A DNA stretch of 64,000 nt from CAVTSA01 sp963790575 (GTDB taxonomy: Bacteria > Chloroflexota > Dormibacteria > Dormibacterales > Dormibacteraceae). Location of the stretch: contig CAWBPD010000042.1 in assembly GCA_963790575.1 (NCBI GenBank), positions 1 through 64,000 on the forward strand, read 5' to 3'. This document shows positions 58,072-64,000 of the stretch, in pieces (within the stretch, counting starts at the first letter, position 1; every line of letters starts with the position of its first letter). The notes under the pieces were generated by a model. The model was not told where the DNA came from. It ran no database searches and saw only the letters and a list, made by a program, of their open reading frames with translations. Made by a program: the position numbers and the translations under genes.

Positions 58072-59229
58072 GTGGAGCGCTTGCGGGCCCTCGTCCACCA
58101 GCTGACGACCTGGCCCGTCGACGCCGGCCTGGCGGTGGGCCTGTTCGCGCTCGACATCTGGTGGCAGCCGGACTTCGGCGCCGGGCGCACGGGACCCCTC
58201 TGGCTCCTGGTCGGGCTCGCGGCCGCCGGAAACCTGCCACTGGTCGTGCGGCGGTGGCAACCGGTCCCGATGGTGCTCATCGCCGCGGTGGCCAACCTCG
58301 TCGCGACCGCGGCCGACTTCGCGCCCTCACCGGTCAAGCTCGCGGCCCTCCTGTTCCTCCTCTACACGGCGGTCCTGCACTCCAGCCGGCGCACGGGCAT
58401 CGCGCTGGCTGCGGTGATGGCCGCGGGTTCGCTCTTCGTGACCCACACCGCGGGGGTCGTCACCTCGCTGTTCTCGGTCGTGCTGATCGCTGCCACCTGG
58501 GCCTTGATGGACAGCGTCCGCAGCCGGCGGCAGCTGTCGCAGGCGCTCGAGGAACTGGCGCGCTCCTCGGAGGCGGCCCGTACGGAAGCGGCAGGCCGCG
58601 CCGCCGCCGAGGAGCGGGCCCGCCTCGCGCGCGAGCTCCATGACATCGTCGCCCACAGCGTGAGCCTGATCACGATCCAGGCCGGGGCCGGTCGCCGCTT
58701 GGTGCTGGCACAACCCGAGCAGGGCCGGGCGGCGCTCGCGAACATCGAGGAGTCCGGGCGCCAGGCGCTGGCCGAGCTGCGGCGGTTGCTGACCCTGCTG
58801 CGGACCCCGGGCGACGCGAGTGACGACCGGTCTCCCCAACCCGGGTTGGCACAGCTTCCGGCTCTGCTCGAGTCATTCCGGCGGGCGGGGCTTTCGGTTT
58901 CCTGTCCACTGGATGACTCGGTCGGGCCACTCCCGGCGGACCTCGATCTCTGTGCGTACCGAATCGTCCAGGAGGCGGTGACGAACTGCGCGAAGCATGC
59001 TCCCGGCAGCCAGGTCGAGGTATCCATCGCTCGAGAGGGGTGGGAGCTTCGCATCTCCGTCGTCAACGATGGCCCCCGCGAGCCGGCGCGGCGCCTGGAA
59101 GGCGGGGGAGAGGGCCTGCCGGGCATGCGCAGGCGGGTGGAGCTCTTCTCCGGCAGCCTGTGCGCGGGACCGCGACCCGAGGGAGGCTGGCAGGTTCTCG
59201 TCCGGCTCCCGATCCCATCCGAACTGTGA
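58072..59229 (+). CDS. DesK/NarL-type sensor histidine kinase
   Basis: GTG 58072 (VERLRALVHQLTTWPVDAGL), 385 residues. Four to five N-terminal helices (to about residue 150), then coiled coil RQLSQALEELARSSEAARTE, and HisKA_3 with ERARLARELHDIVAHSVSLI (phospho-His). The HATPase has DLCAYRIVQEAVTNCAKHAP (N box) and GEGLPGMRRRVELFSGSL (G box). Membrane-embedded sensing of envelope state is typical. The stop overlaps the regulator start (GTGA). Confidence 0.93.
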   Translation: MERLRALVHQLTTWPVDAGLAVGLFALDIWWQPDFGAGRTGPLWLLVGLAAAGNLPLVVRRWQPVPMVLIAAVANLVATAADFAPSPVKLAALLFLLYTAVLHSSRRTGIALAAVMAAGSLFVTHTAGVVTSLFSVVLIAATWALMDSVRSRRQLSQALEELARSSEAARTEAAGRAAAEERARLARELHDIVAHSVSLITIQAGAGRRLVLAQPEQGRAALANIEESGRQALAELRRLLTLLRTPGDASDDRSPQPGLAQLPALLESFRRAGLSVSCPLDDSVGPLPADLDLCAYRIVQEAVTNCAKHAPGSQVEVSIAREGWELRISVVNDGPREPARRLEGGGEGLPGMRRRVELFSGSLCAGPRPEGGWQVLVRLPIPSEL

Positions 59230-59879
59230 TCCGGGTCGTCCTCGTCGACGACCAGGCGCTGGTGCGCGCCGGTTTCCGCCTCATCCTGCAGCCGGAGCCC
59301 GACATCGAGGTGGTAGGGGAGGCGGGCGACGGCCGGCAAGCGGTGGATGTCGTCCTTCGCCAGCGCCCCGACGTGGTGCTGATGGACGTGCGCATGCCCG
59401 GCGTCGACGGCATCGAGGCGGCGCGGCGCCTGTTCGAGGCGGGGGCGCGAGCGGGCATCCTGATGCTGACCACGTTCGACCTCGACGAGTACGTGTACGA
59501 CGCCCTGGCGGCGGGGGCGAGCGGTTTTGTGCTCAAGGACATCCGGCCCGAGGAGCTGGCGACCGCGGTCCGGACCATCGCCCGCGGGGAGGCGCTGCTG
59601 GCTCCGACCGTGACGAGGCGCCTCATCAGCACCTATGCGCGCCGCCGGTATCACCCTCCGCCCCGAAAGGACCCGCCGCTGACCGAGCGCGAGCGCGATG
59701 TCCTCCAGCTGCTGGCCAGAGGTCTCGCGAACCAGGAGATCGCGGCCCGGCTCGGTGTCAGCGAGACCACGGTCAAGACGCACGTCGGCCACGTCCTCGA
59801 CAAGCTGGAGCTACGAGATCGAGTGCAAGCGGTCATCTTTGCCTACGAGGCAGGGATCGTGGAGCCGGGGCGCTCGTAG
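59226..59879 (+). CDS. NarL/LuxR-type response regulator
   Basis: GTG 59226, 217 residues. Receiver: IRVVLVDDQALVRAGFRLIL, VVLMDVRMPGVDGIEAARRL (phospho-Asp), LMLTTFDLDEYVYDALAAGA, SGFVLKDIRPEEL (Lys). GerE domain: LTERERDVLQLLARGLANQE, IAARLGVSETTVKTHVGHVL. Partner of the overlapping kinase. Its tail is nearly the same as the remnant at 5785-5934, so a paralogue once lay there. Confidence 0.95.
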   Translation: MIRVVLVDDQALVRAGFRLILQPEPDIEVVGEAGDGRQAVDVVLRQRPDVVLMDVRMPGVDGIEAARRLFEAGARAGILMLTTFDLDEYVYDALAAGASGFVLKDIRPEELATAVRTIARGEALLAPTVTRRLISTYARRRYHPPPRKDPPLTERERDVLQLLARGLANQEIAARLGVSETTVKTHVGHVLDKLELRDRVQAVIFAYEAGIVEPGRS

Positions 59880-59899
59880 GCGCGCCCCGGCCCGAGAGC

Positions 59900-60358
59900 T
59901 CACTGGGAGTCGAGCGCGACCTCGAAGATCGGATGCTTGGAGAGGATGGCGCGCAGTTCCTCCTCGCTCGCGTCCGCACCCACGCCCTCGAAGAAGCGGT
60001 TGACCTCGAAAGCCCACTTCCGCAGGTAGGCGCGGAGCAGTTCGGGCTTGTCGCCGTCCGGGAGTTCGCGGGCGGTGAAGCGCCGGCGCCGGCGGCCCCG
60101 CTGCAGCTCTCCTTCGCCGGCGGCGCGGAGGTTGCGGACCCACTGGACATGGCCGCGGGGTGCGACCAGGTAGGTGCGGCCGTTCCACTCCAGCGGGTTG
60201 ACGGGGGTCTCGCGCCACTCACCGCTCTTGCGTCCGCGGACACGAAGCAGGCGTGAGCCGTAAACGGAGAGGCCAACGCGCGAGGCCAGGACCATGAGAC
60301 GGCCGAAGACTCGGTCGCCGGCGGTGACCTCCGGATACACCCAGGGCTGCGAAGCCAT
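59900..60358 (-). CDS. Deazaflavin (F420)-dependent nitroreductase family protein
   Basis: 152 residues from ATG 60358 (MASQPWVYPEVTAGDRVFGR). GTG one codon earlier gives a better distance to AGGAG. The split-barrel DDN fold: SRLLRVRGRKSGEWRETPVN, PLEWNGRTYLVAPRGHVQWV, RNLRAAGEGELQRGRRRRRF, then AYLRKWAFEVNRFFEG. Enzymes of this type transfer hydride from F420H2 or bind haem or flavin. Divergent from the broken TetR gene, whose product may once have repressed it. Confidence 0.85.
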   Translation of the reverse strand: MASQPWVYPEVTAGDRVFGRLMVLASRVGLSVYGSRLLRVRGRKSGEWRETPVNPLEWNGRTYLVAPRGHVQWVRNLRAAGEGELQRGRRRRRFTARELPDGDKPELLRAYLRKWAFEVNRFFEGVGADASEEELRAILSKHPIFEVALDSQ

Positions 60359-60471
60359 CACATCTATGCTCCTTTTTGTGAGCGGCGCTCTCGAATCCAT
60401 AAGCAGCAGTGTACTGCCTCGTGCGACGAAATGCAAGAGCAGTGTTCACAAAAGTGTGCGACAATAGGGTG

Positions 60472-61171
60472 GTGACGGAAAGACGCCTCACCCCGCGGCA
60501 GCGGGCCCACCAGCGCACGTTGGCGGAGGTGAAGCAGCTGGCGCTCACCCAGCTGGCCCGGGAAGGGTCCGCGGGCCTCTCGCTGCGTGAGCTGGCGCGG
60601 GAGCTGGGGGTCGTCTCGTCGGCGATCTACCGCTACGTAGCGAGCCGTAACGAGTTGTTGACGCTGCTCATCGTGGACGCCTACAACGCGCTTGGCGATG
60701 CTGTCGAAGCCGCGGACCGGCGCTGCCGCCGCGGTGACCTGCGCGGGCGCTGGTTCGCCATCGGGCGCGCTGTCCGCCGCTGGGGCCTGGGACACCCGAC
60801 GGAGTGGGGGCTGCTCTATGGGTCTCCGGTGCCGGGCTACGCCGCGCCCGCCGAGCGGACGACCGGGCCCGGCGGCCGGGTCCCGCTGCTCCTGCTCCGG
60901 CTCGTCGTCGATGTCGAGGCGACGGCTCCGCCACTCGACCCGGTCGGCGGCCATCCCGAAGGCCCTGAGGCGCGACCTGGACCAGGTGCGAGAGCTGGCC
61001 GGAGGTCCGGTCTCCGACCACCGGCTCGCCGCGGGCCTGCTGGCCTGGACCGCGCTCTTCGGGACCGTCACCTTCGAACTGTTCGGGCAGTACCGCAACT
61101 CCATCGACCGTCCGGCCGCCTTTTTGGACCACACACTGACCCGGTTGGCGGCCCTGATCGGCATCCCCTGA
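60472..61171 (+). pseudogene. TetR-family regulator, one frameshift
   Basis: GTG 60472 (VTERRLTPRQRAHQRTLAEV) opens a normal helix-turn-helix: GSAGLSLRELARELGVVSSA, IYRYVASRNELLTLLIVDAY. It continues to WGLLYGSPVPGYAAPAERTT and VPLLLLRLVVDVEATA. Near 60945-60955 the frame shifts by one, after which AAIPKALRRDLDQVRELAGG and FGTVTFELFGQYRNSIDRPA end at 61171 as in the WHG-type TetR C-domain. One indel separates it from function, so sequencing error remains possible. Confidence 0.75.
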
Positions 61172-61197
61172 GCGGTGCTCGCGCCGCGGGCGCAGGG

Positions 61198-61260
61198 CCA
61201 GACTGTCCGCCCTGTGGCGCTGCGACGCGCATTTTTAGGGCCCGATGGCGGACAGTCTGG
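61198..61260. terminator. Inverted repeat before ku, looser relative of the phased pairs
   Basis: CCAGACTGTCCGCC at 61198-61211 and its exact complement GGCGGACAGTCTGG at 61247-61260, with ATTTTTAGGGCCC between them. The arms allow a strong hairpin that could end the regulator transcript. The 6-mers GTCCGC and GCGGAC start 43 bp apart, close to the 42 of the main family. Confidence 0.55.
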
Positions 61261-61296
61261 CGCTTGGGACGGGCTGTGATGTCCCAGACTGGGCCC

Positions 61297-62280
61297 ATGC
61301 CTCGAGCGGTCTGGCGCGGGATGATCAGTTTCGGGCTGGTGGCGGTTCCGGTGCGCCTCTACCCCGCGATCAAGCGGCATGGCGTCCGCTTCCGGGAGCT
61401 CGACCGGAGAACCGGCCAACGCGTTCGTCATCAACGCGTCCGTGAGGCGAGCGGGTGGCAAGAATCCGAGGAGGAAGACGTCGAGCCGGTGCCGCAGCCG
61501 CCACCGGCTCGCCAGGAGCCATCAGCGGGCCCCGAGCTGCTCCCAGACCCTGGTCCTGACCGGCCGCATTGGCACCCGGACGAGCGGCCGCCGGAACTTT
61601 CTCAGAGACCTCCCCAACTGGACGTCACACGCGAGGAGGTGGTTCGCGGGTACGAGTATTCGCCCGGCCGCTTCGTCCAGGTGACCAGCGACGAGCTTGC
61701 CGAATTAGCACCGGAGCGGTCGAAGACGATCGACGTCGAACAGTTCATCTCTCGCGGCGAACTCGACCCGCTCTTCCTCGACACGGCCTACCACGTGGTA
61801 CCGGACGGGTCCGAGCGACCTTTCGCGGTGCTGCTGCGAGCGATGCAACAGACGAACCGCGCCGCCGTCTGCTGGATCGTCCTTCGGAGTCGCCGCCACC
61901 TTGCGGTGATCCAGCCTCGGGGTTCCCTGATGACGCTGACGACGCTGCTGTTCTCGGACGAGGCGCTGCCGGTCGATGGTCTCCAGCCGGTCCTGCCCGA
62001 TGACCTGCAGGAGCGCGAGATCGACATGGCGGAGTTGCTGCTCTCCACCCTCACCGGACCCTGGGAGCCGGAGCGCTACCGCGATGAGTACCGCGAGCGC
62101 GTGCTGGCCCTCATCGAAGGCAGGGCGGCGGCCGAGGAGTTTGCGGAGGAGACCGAGCGCAAGCCTCCAGCGGCCGGGGTCGAAGAGCTGATGGCGGCCC
62201 TCCAGGCCAGTGTCGAAGAGGCGCGCACGCGCCGCCGCGAGCGCGAGACCAAGCCCATCCGCCGGCGCCGGGGCGCCTGA
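61297..62280 (+). CDS. ku: Ku protein (non-homologous end joining)
   Basis: ATG 61297 (MPRAVWRGMISFGLVAVPVR), 327 residues. The Ku core is present: YEYSPGRFVQVTSDELAELA, PERSKTIDVEQFISRGELDP, LFLDTAYHVVPDGSERPFAV, LLRAMQQTNRAAVCWIVLRS, then EIDMAELLLSTLTGPWEPER. Unusual is a Pro/Glu-rich stretch (about residues 52-108) in place of the short CxxC-like loop of most bacterial Ku. The C-terminus is very basic (RRRERETKPIRRRRGA), suited to DNA binding. No ligase D gene is in the window. Confidence 0.92.
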   Translation: MPRAVWRGMISFGLVAVPVRLYPAIKRHGVRFRELDRRTGQRVRHQRVREASGWQESEEEDVEPVPQPPPARQEPSAGPELLPDPGPDRPHWHPDERPPELSQRPPQLDVTREEVVRGYEYSPGRFVQVTSDELAELAPERSKTIDVEQFISRGELDPLFLDTAYHVVPDGSERPFAVLLRAMQQTNRAAVCWIVLRSRRHLAVIQPRGSLMTLTTLLFSDEALPVDGLQPVLPDDLQEREIDMAELLLSTLTGPWEPERYRDEYRERVLALIEGRAAAEEFAEETERKPPAAGVEELMAALQASVEEARTRRRERETKPIRRRRGA

Positions 62281-62381
62281 GCAGGGCGGTCGCGCGCCTG
62301 ACGCCGGTGATCGCGCTCGAGGTCGGGCGGCAGATCTTGTCTGCTTAACAAGTTGCTAACCTTGCTATAACAGAACCTGAC

Positions 62382-62729
62382 ATGACCGACGAGGTCTTCG
62401 CGGTCGCTCTCAGGGTCCTCGCTGCCGGCCTGCTGGTGTGCGCCTTCTCCCTGATCGGCGAACTGGTGAAGCCGAAACGGTTTGCCGGTATCTTCTGCGG
62501 CGCGCCCTCGGTCGCGGTCGCGAGCCTGGCTGTCGTCATGATCGCCGAAGGCTTGGGGCCTGCTCGGTTGGAGCTGGAGGGCATGATCCTGGGTGCGGTC
62601 GCCTTCACCGGCTGCGCCATCCTGGGTGCTGTCGTCATCCGACGTCTGGGGGCTCTGAAGGCATCGTTGGTCCAGGTCGCCGCCTGGATTGCACTCGCGG
62701 GGGGCGCGTATCTGGTGGCGCTCCGGTGA
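62382..62729 (+). CDS. DUF3147 membrane protein, first of two
   Basis: 115 residues, four helices: VLAAGLLVCAFSLIGELVKP, KRFAGIFCGAPSVAVASLAV, VMIAEGLGPARLELEGMILG, AVVIRRLGALKASLVQVAAW. The KPKRFAGIF-GAPSVA motif is characteristic. An AT-rich promoter (TTGCTAAC and TATAAC) lies at 62350-62372. The stop overlaps the next start (GTGA). Function unknown. The pairing of two DUF3147 genes suggests a heterodimer. Confidence 0.8.
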   Translation: MTDEVFAVALRVLAAGLLVCAFSLIGELVKPKRFAGIFCGAPSVAVASLAVVMIAEGLGPARLELEGMILGAVAFTGCAILGAVVIRRLGALKASLVQVAAWIALAGGAYLVALR

Positions 62730-63166
62730 GCGAGGGTGAGCGGCCGCACCTCGAAACCCGCTCACTCCGCTCCATCCGGCCGCGCGAGTACCTGATCCGC
62801 TTCGTGTTCGGGGGCGCCGTGGCACTCGTGGCCGCAGTGGTCGGTCAGGTGGTCGGCCTGCGTGCCGGTGGGCTCTTGCTAGCGTTCCCGGCGATCTTGC
62901 CCGCCACGCTGACGCTCATCGAGCACAAGGAGGGTCGCCGCCGGGCTCAGGAGGACGACACCGGCGCCATCGCGGGCGGGGTCGGGATGATCGCCTTCGC
63001 GCTGGTCGGTTGGCTGGCGCTGGCGAGGTTCAACTGGGCTGGGCCTGCGGTGCTGGCCGCGGCCCTCCTGACCTGGGCCCTGGTCTCCACGGCTCCGTTC
63101 GGCGCGGTGGCCGGCTGGCGTGTGCTCCGTGGTCGACCGCCGACGCGGCAAGACGGAGATGAGTGA
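62726..63166 (+). CDS. DUF3147 membrane protein, second of two
   Basis: GTG 62726, 146 residues. After a 20-residue cytoplasmic start: YLIRFVFGGAVALVAAVVGQ, VVGLRAGGLLLAFPAILPAT, LTLIEHKEGRRRAQEDDTGA, then two more helices. It repeats the four-helix plan of its neighbour with GLLLAFPAILPATLTLI in the matching place, so the pair arose by duplication. Confidence 0.8.
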   Translation: MSEGERPHLETRSLRSIRPREYLIRFVFGGAVALVAAVVGQVVGLRAGGLLLAFPAILPATLTLIEHKEGRRRAQEDDTGAIAGGVGMIAFALVGWLALARFNWAGPAVLAAALLTWALVSTAPFGAVAGWRVLRGRPPTRQDGDE

Positions 63167-63288
63167 ACCGCGGAAGGGCTGATCGTAAGAGGGCCTGCGG
63201 CTGGGCGGGGAAAGCGGGCCGGCGCTGACCACCTCACTGTAGCCACTGGAACAGTCAGTTCTCGGACGAAGTTCGGCGGGTTAATGAC

Positions 63289-63317
63289 TTGACAATGGGT
63301 ACGAACAGATGTACGAT
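63289..63317 (+). promoter_or_regulatory. Intact HNH-gene promoter, leaderless
   Basis: TTGACA (63289-63294), 17 bp, TACGAT (63312-63317). Six bases later is GTG (63324), in frame with the nuclease gene, where transcription should start. The spacer holds CGAACAGATGTACG, one mismatch from a LexA box. Same layout as the interrupted copy near 15.36/16.44 kb. Confidence 0.75.
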
Positions 63318-64000
63318 GGAGGAGTGGAAGCGAGGCTCGCCGTCGACGACCGGTCCCTCTCGTTACGGGACCTCGATCAGGCGTGGGACGAGCTCCACGC
63401 GATCGATGACTCCGGGGACGGCGGCGCTCTGATCGTCGGGCTCCACCGCTTCCAGAACCGCCTCTCCGCGCTGATCTCAGAGAAGATCGCGCATCTGGAT
63501 CGCGAGGAGGGCTATCGCGCCAGCGGCTGCCTCACCATGACCTCCTGGCTGCGCTGGGAATGCCACCTGTCTCCTCGCACCGCGAGCAACGAGCTGCGCA
63601 CCGCGCGCCGCCTGCAGGAGCTGCCGGTGGCTCGTGAAGCCTTCGAGCAGGGCGACTTCAGCCTCAGCCACGCCTCCATCCTCGCCCGCACCGTGGACGA
63701 GGTGGGCAACCAGCCCAACCCCGACTACAAGGGAGAGCCGGGCGAAGCGCGGAACGTGGAGGAGACGCTTGTCGAGAGCGCGACCAAGCTCAACCCTTAC
63801 GAGCTGTGGACGGTCTGCAAGCACTTGAAGCTGTGTCTGGACCCGGACGGCTCGCTGCGGGACTGGGAGCGGCAGGAGCGGCAGCAGTACCTGGAAGCCT
63901 CCCGGACCCTGGACGGGATGCTGCACCTGCAGGGCTTGCTGGCGCCGGAAGGTGCCGCGGTGGTGAGCGCGGCGCTCGACGCGGCGATGGGACCGCGTGA
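63309..64000 (+). CDS. DUF222/13E12-type HNH endonuclease, N-terminal part (window edge)
   Basis: ATG 63309, or more likely the leaderless GTG 63324. About 230 residues are visible and nearly identical to the gene at 14140-15363 (SLSLRDLDQAWDELHAIDDS, MTSWLRWECHLSPRTASNEL, LSHASILARTVDEVGNQPNP). Only a few residues differ (RSLS for QSIS, SEKIAHL for SREIAHL, RASG for RTSG). At the last 10 bases it leaves the other copy (GGGACCGCGTGA). The HNH part is outside the window. Opposite in orientation to the first copy. Confidence 0.85.
   Translation, partial: MYDGGVEARLAVDDRSLSLRDLDQAWDELHAIDDSGDGGALIVGLHRFQNRLSALISEKIAHLDREEGYRASGCLTMTSWLRWECHLSPRTASNELRTARRLQELPVAREAFEQGDFSLSHASILARTVDEVGNQPNPDYKGEPGEARNVEETLVESATKLNPYELWTVCKHLKLCLDPDGSLRDWERQERQQYLEASRTLDGMLHLQGLLAPEGAAVVSAALDAAMGPR

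Noticed and set aside
1..64000. rRNA, tRNA, riboswitch or origin
   Set aside because: I found no cloverleaf with TTC-G-A arm, no rRNA signature, no DnaA-box cluster and no recognisable riboswitch core.

Overview
The window is GC-rich and densely packed. Several starts look leaderless. It carries F420/deazaflavin-type oxidoreductases, a DUF222-HNH nuclease family, Ku, DinB under a Gram-positive-type SOS box, and methylmalonyl-CoA mutase with MeaB. Together these suggest a soil-type Actinomycetota or a neighbouring deep Terrabacteria lineage (a Dormibacterota-like genome would also fit). I see no rRNA, tRNA or CRISPR, so the placement is inference.

Layout. 1-6.4 kb is a scrapyard: a VapC tail, a decayed two-component pair, a response regulator fused in frame to a MurF fragment, a LuxR tail, a frameshifted zinc-ribbon gene and a 131-bp MITE-like element. 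An intact DHFR-like gene, a VOC protein and an MBL hydrolase lie among them. 6.4-9.1 kb is a plus-strand run DUF6325, SHOCT, PLDc_N-SHOCT, DUF2252. 9.2-14 kb has a truncated thioesterase joined to a decayed PanE tail, a DHA2 exporter with a divergent HxlR regulator, an LLM oxidoreductase and NadE. At 14.1-16.4 kb an IS1595-type element (8-bp target duplication) has split the promoter of a DUF222-HNH gene. A sister copy with the intact promoter runs off the right edge of the window. 17.5-22.8 kb is a direct tandem duplication of a 2.64-kb unit: a large helical protein, a small conserved protein and a divergent autoregulated TetR.

23-41 kb is mostly housekeeping and accessory metabolism: Hsp20, an ABC-2 exporter, an APC permease with an SDR, a GNAT-ankyrin fusion, DinB, tandem GNATs, an aldo/keto reductase and an MFS transporter. 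41.1-49.4 kb is a myo-inositol catabolic cluster (IolG-like, IolE, IolD, IolB, IolA, IolC) with a divergent GntR regulator. 49.6-56.2 kb is a plus-strand operon of methylmalonyl-CoA mutase small and large subunits, MeaB and IMP dehydrogenase. It can take up C3 units such as the propionyl-CoA made by IolA-type dehydrogenases. 56-63 kb has HxlR, membrane proteins, a DesK/NarL-type two-component pair, a deazaflavin-dependent nitroreductase, a frameshifted TetR, Ku and two DUF3147 proteins.

The most unusual signal is a family of intergenic elements. Each holds two copies of a short palindromic site, and the sequence of the site differs from element to element. In six separate places (about 13.0, 26.8, 36.7, 37.9, 47.5 and 57.3 kb) the two site centres are exactly 42 bp apart, which is four turns of B-DNA. 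Two looser relatives lie at 31.5 and 61.2 kb.
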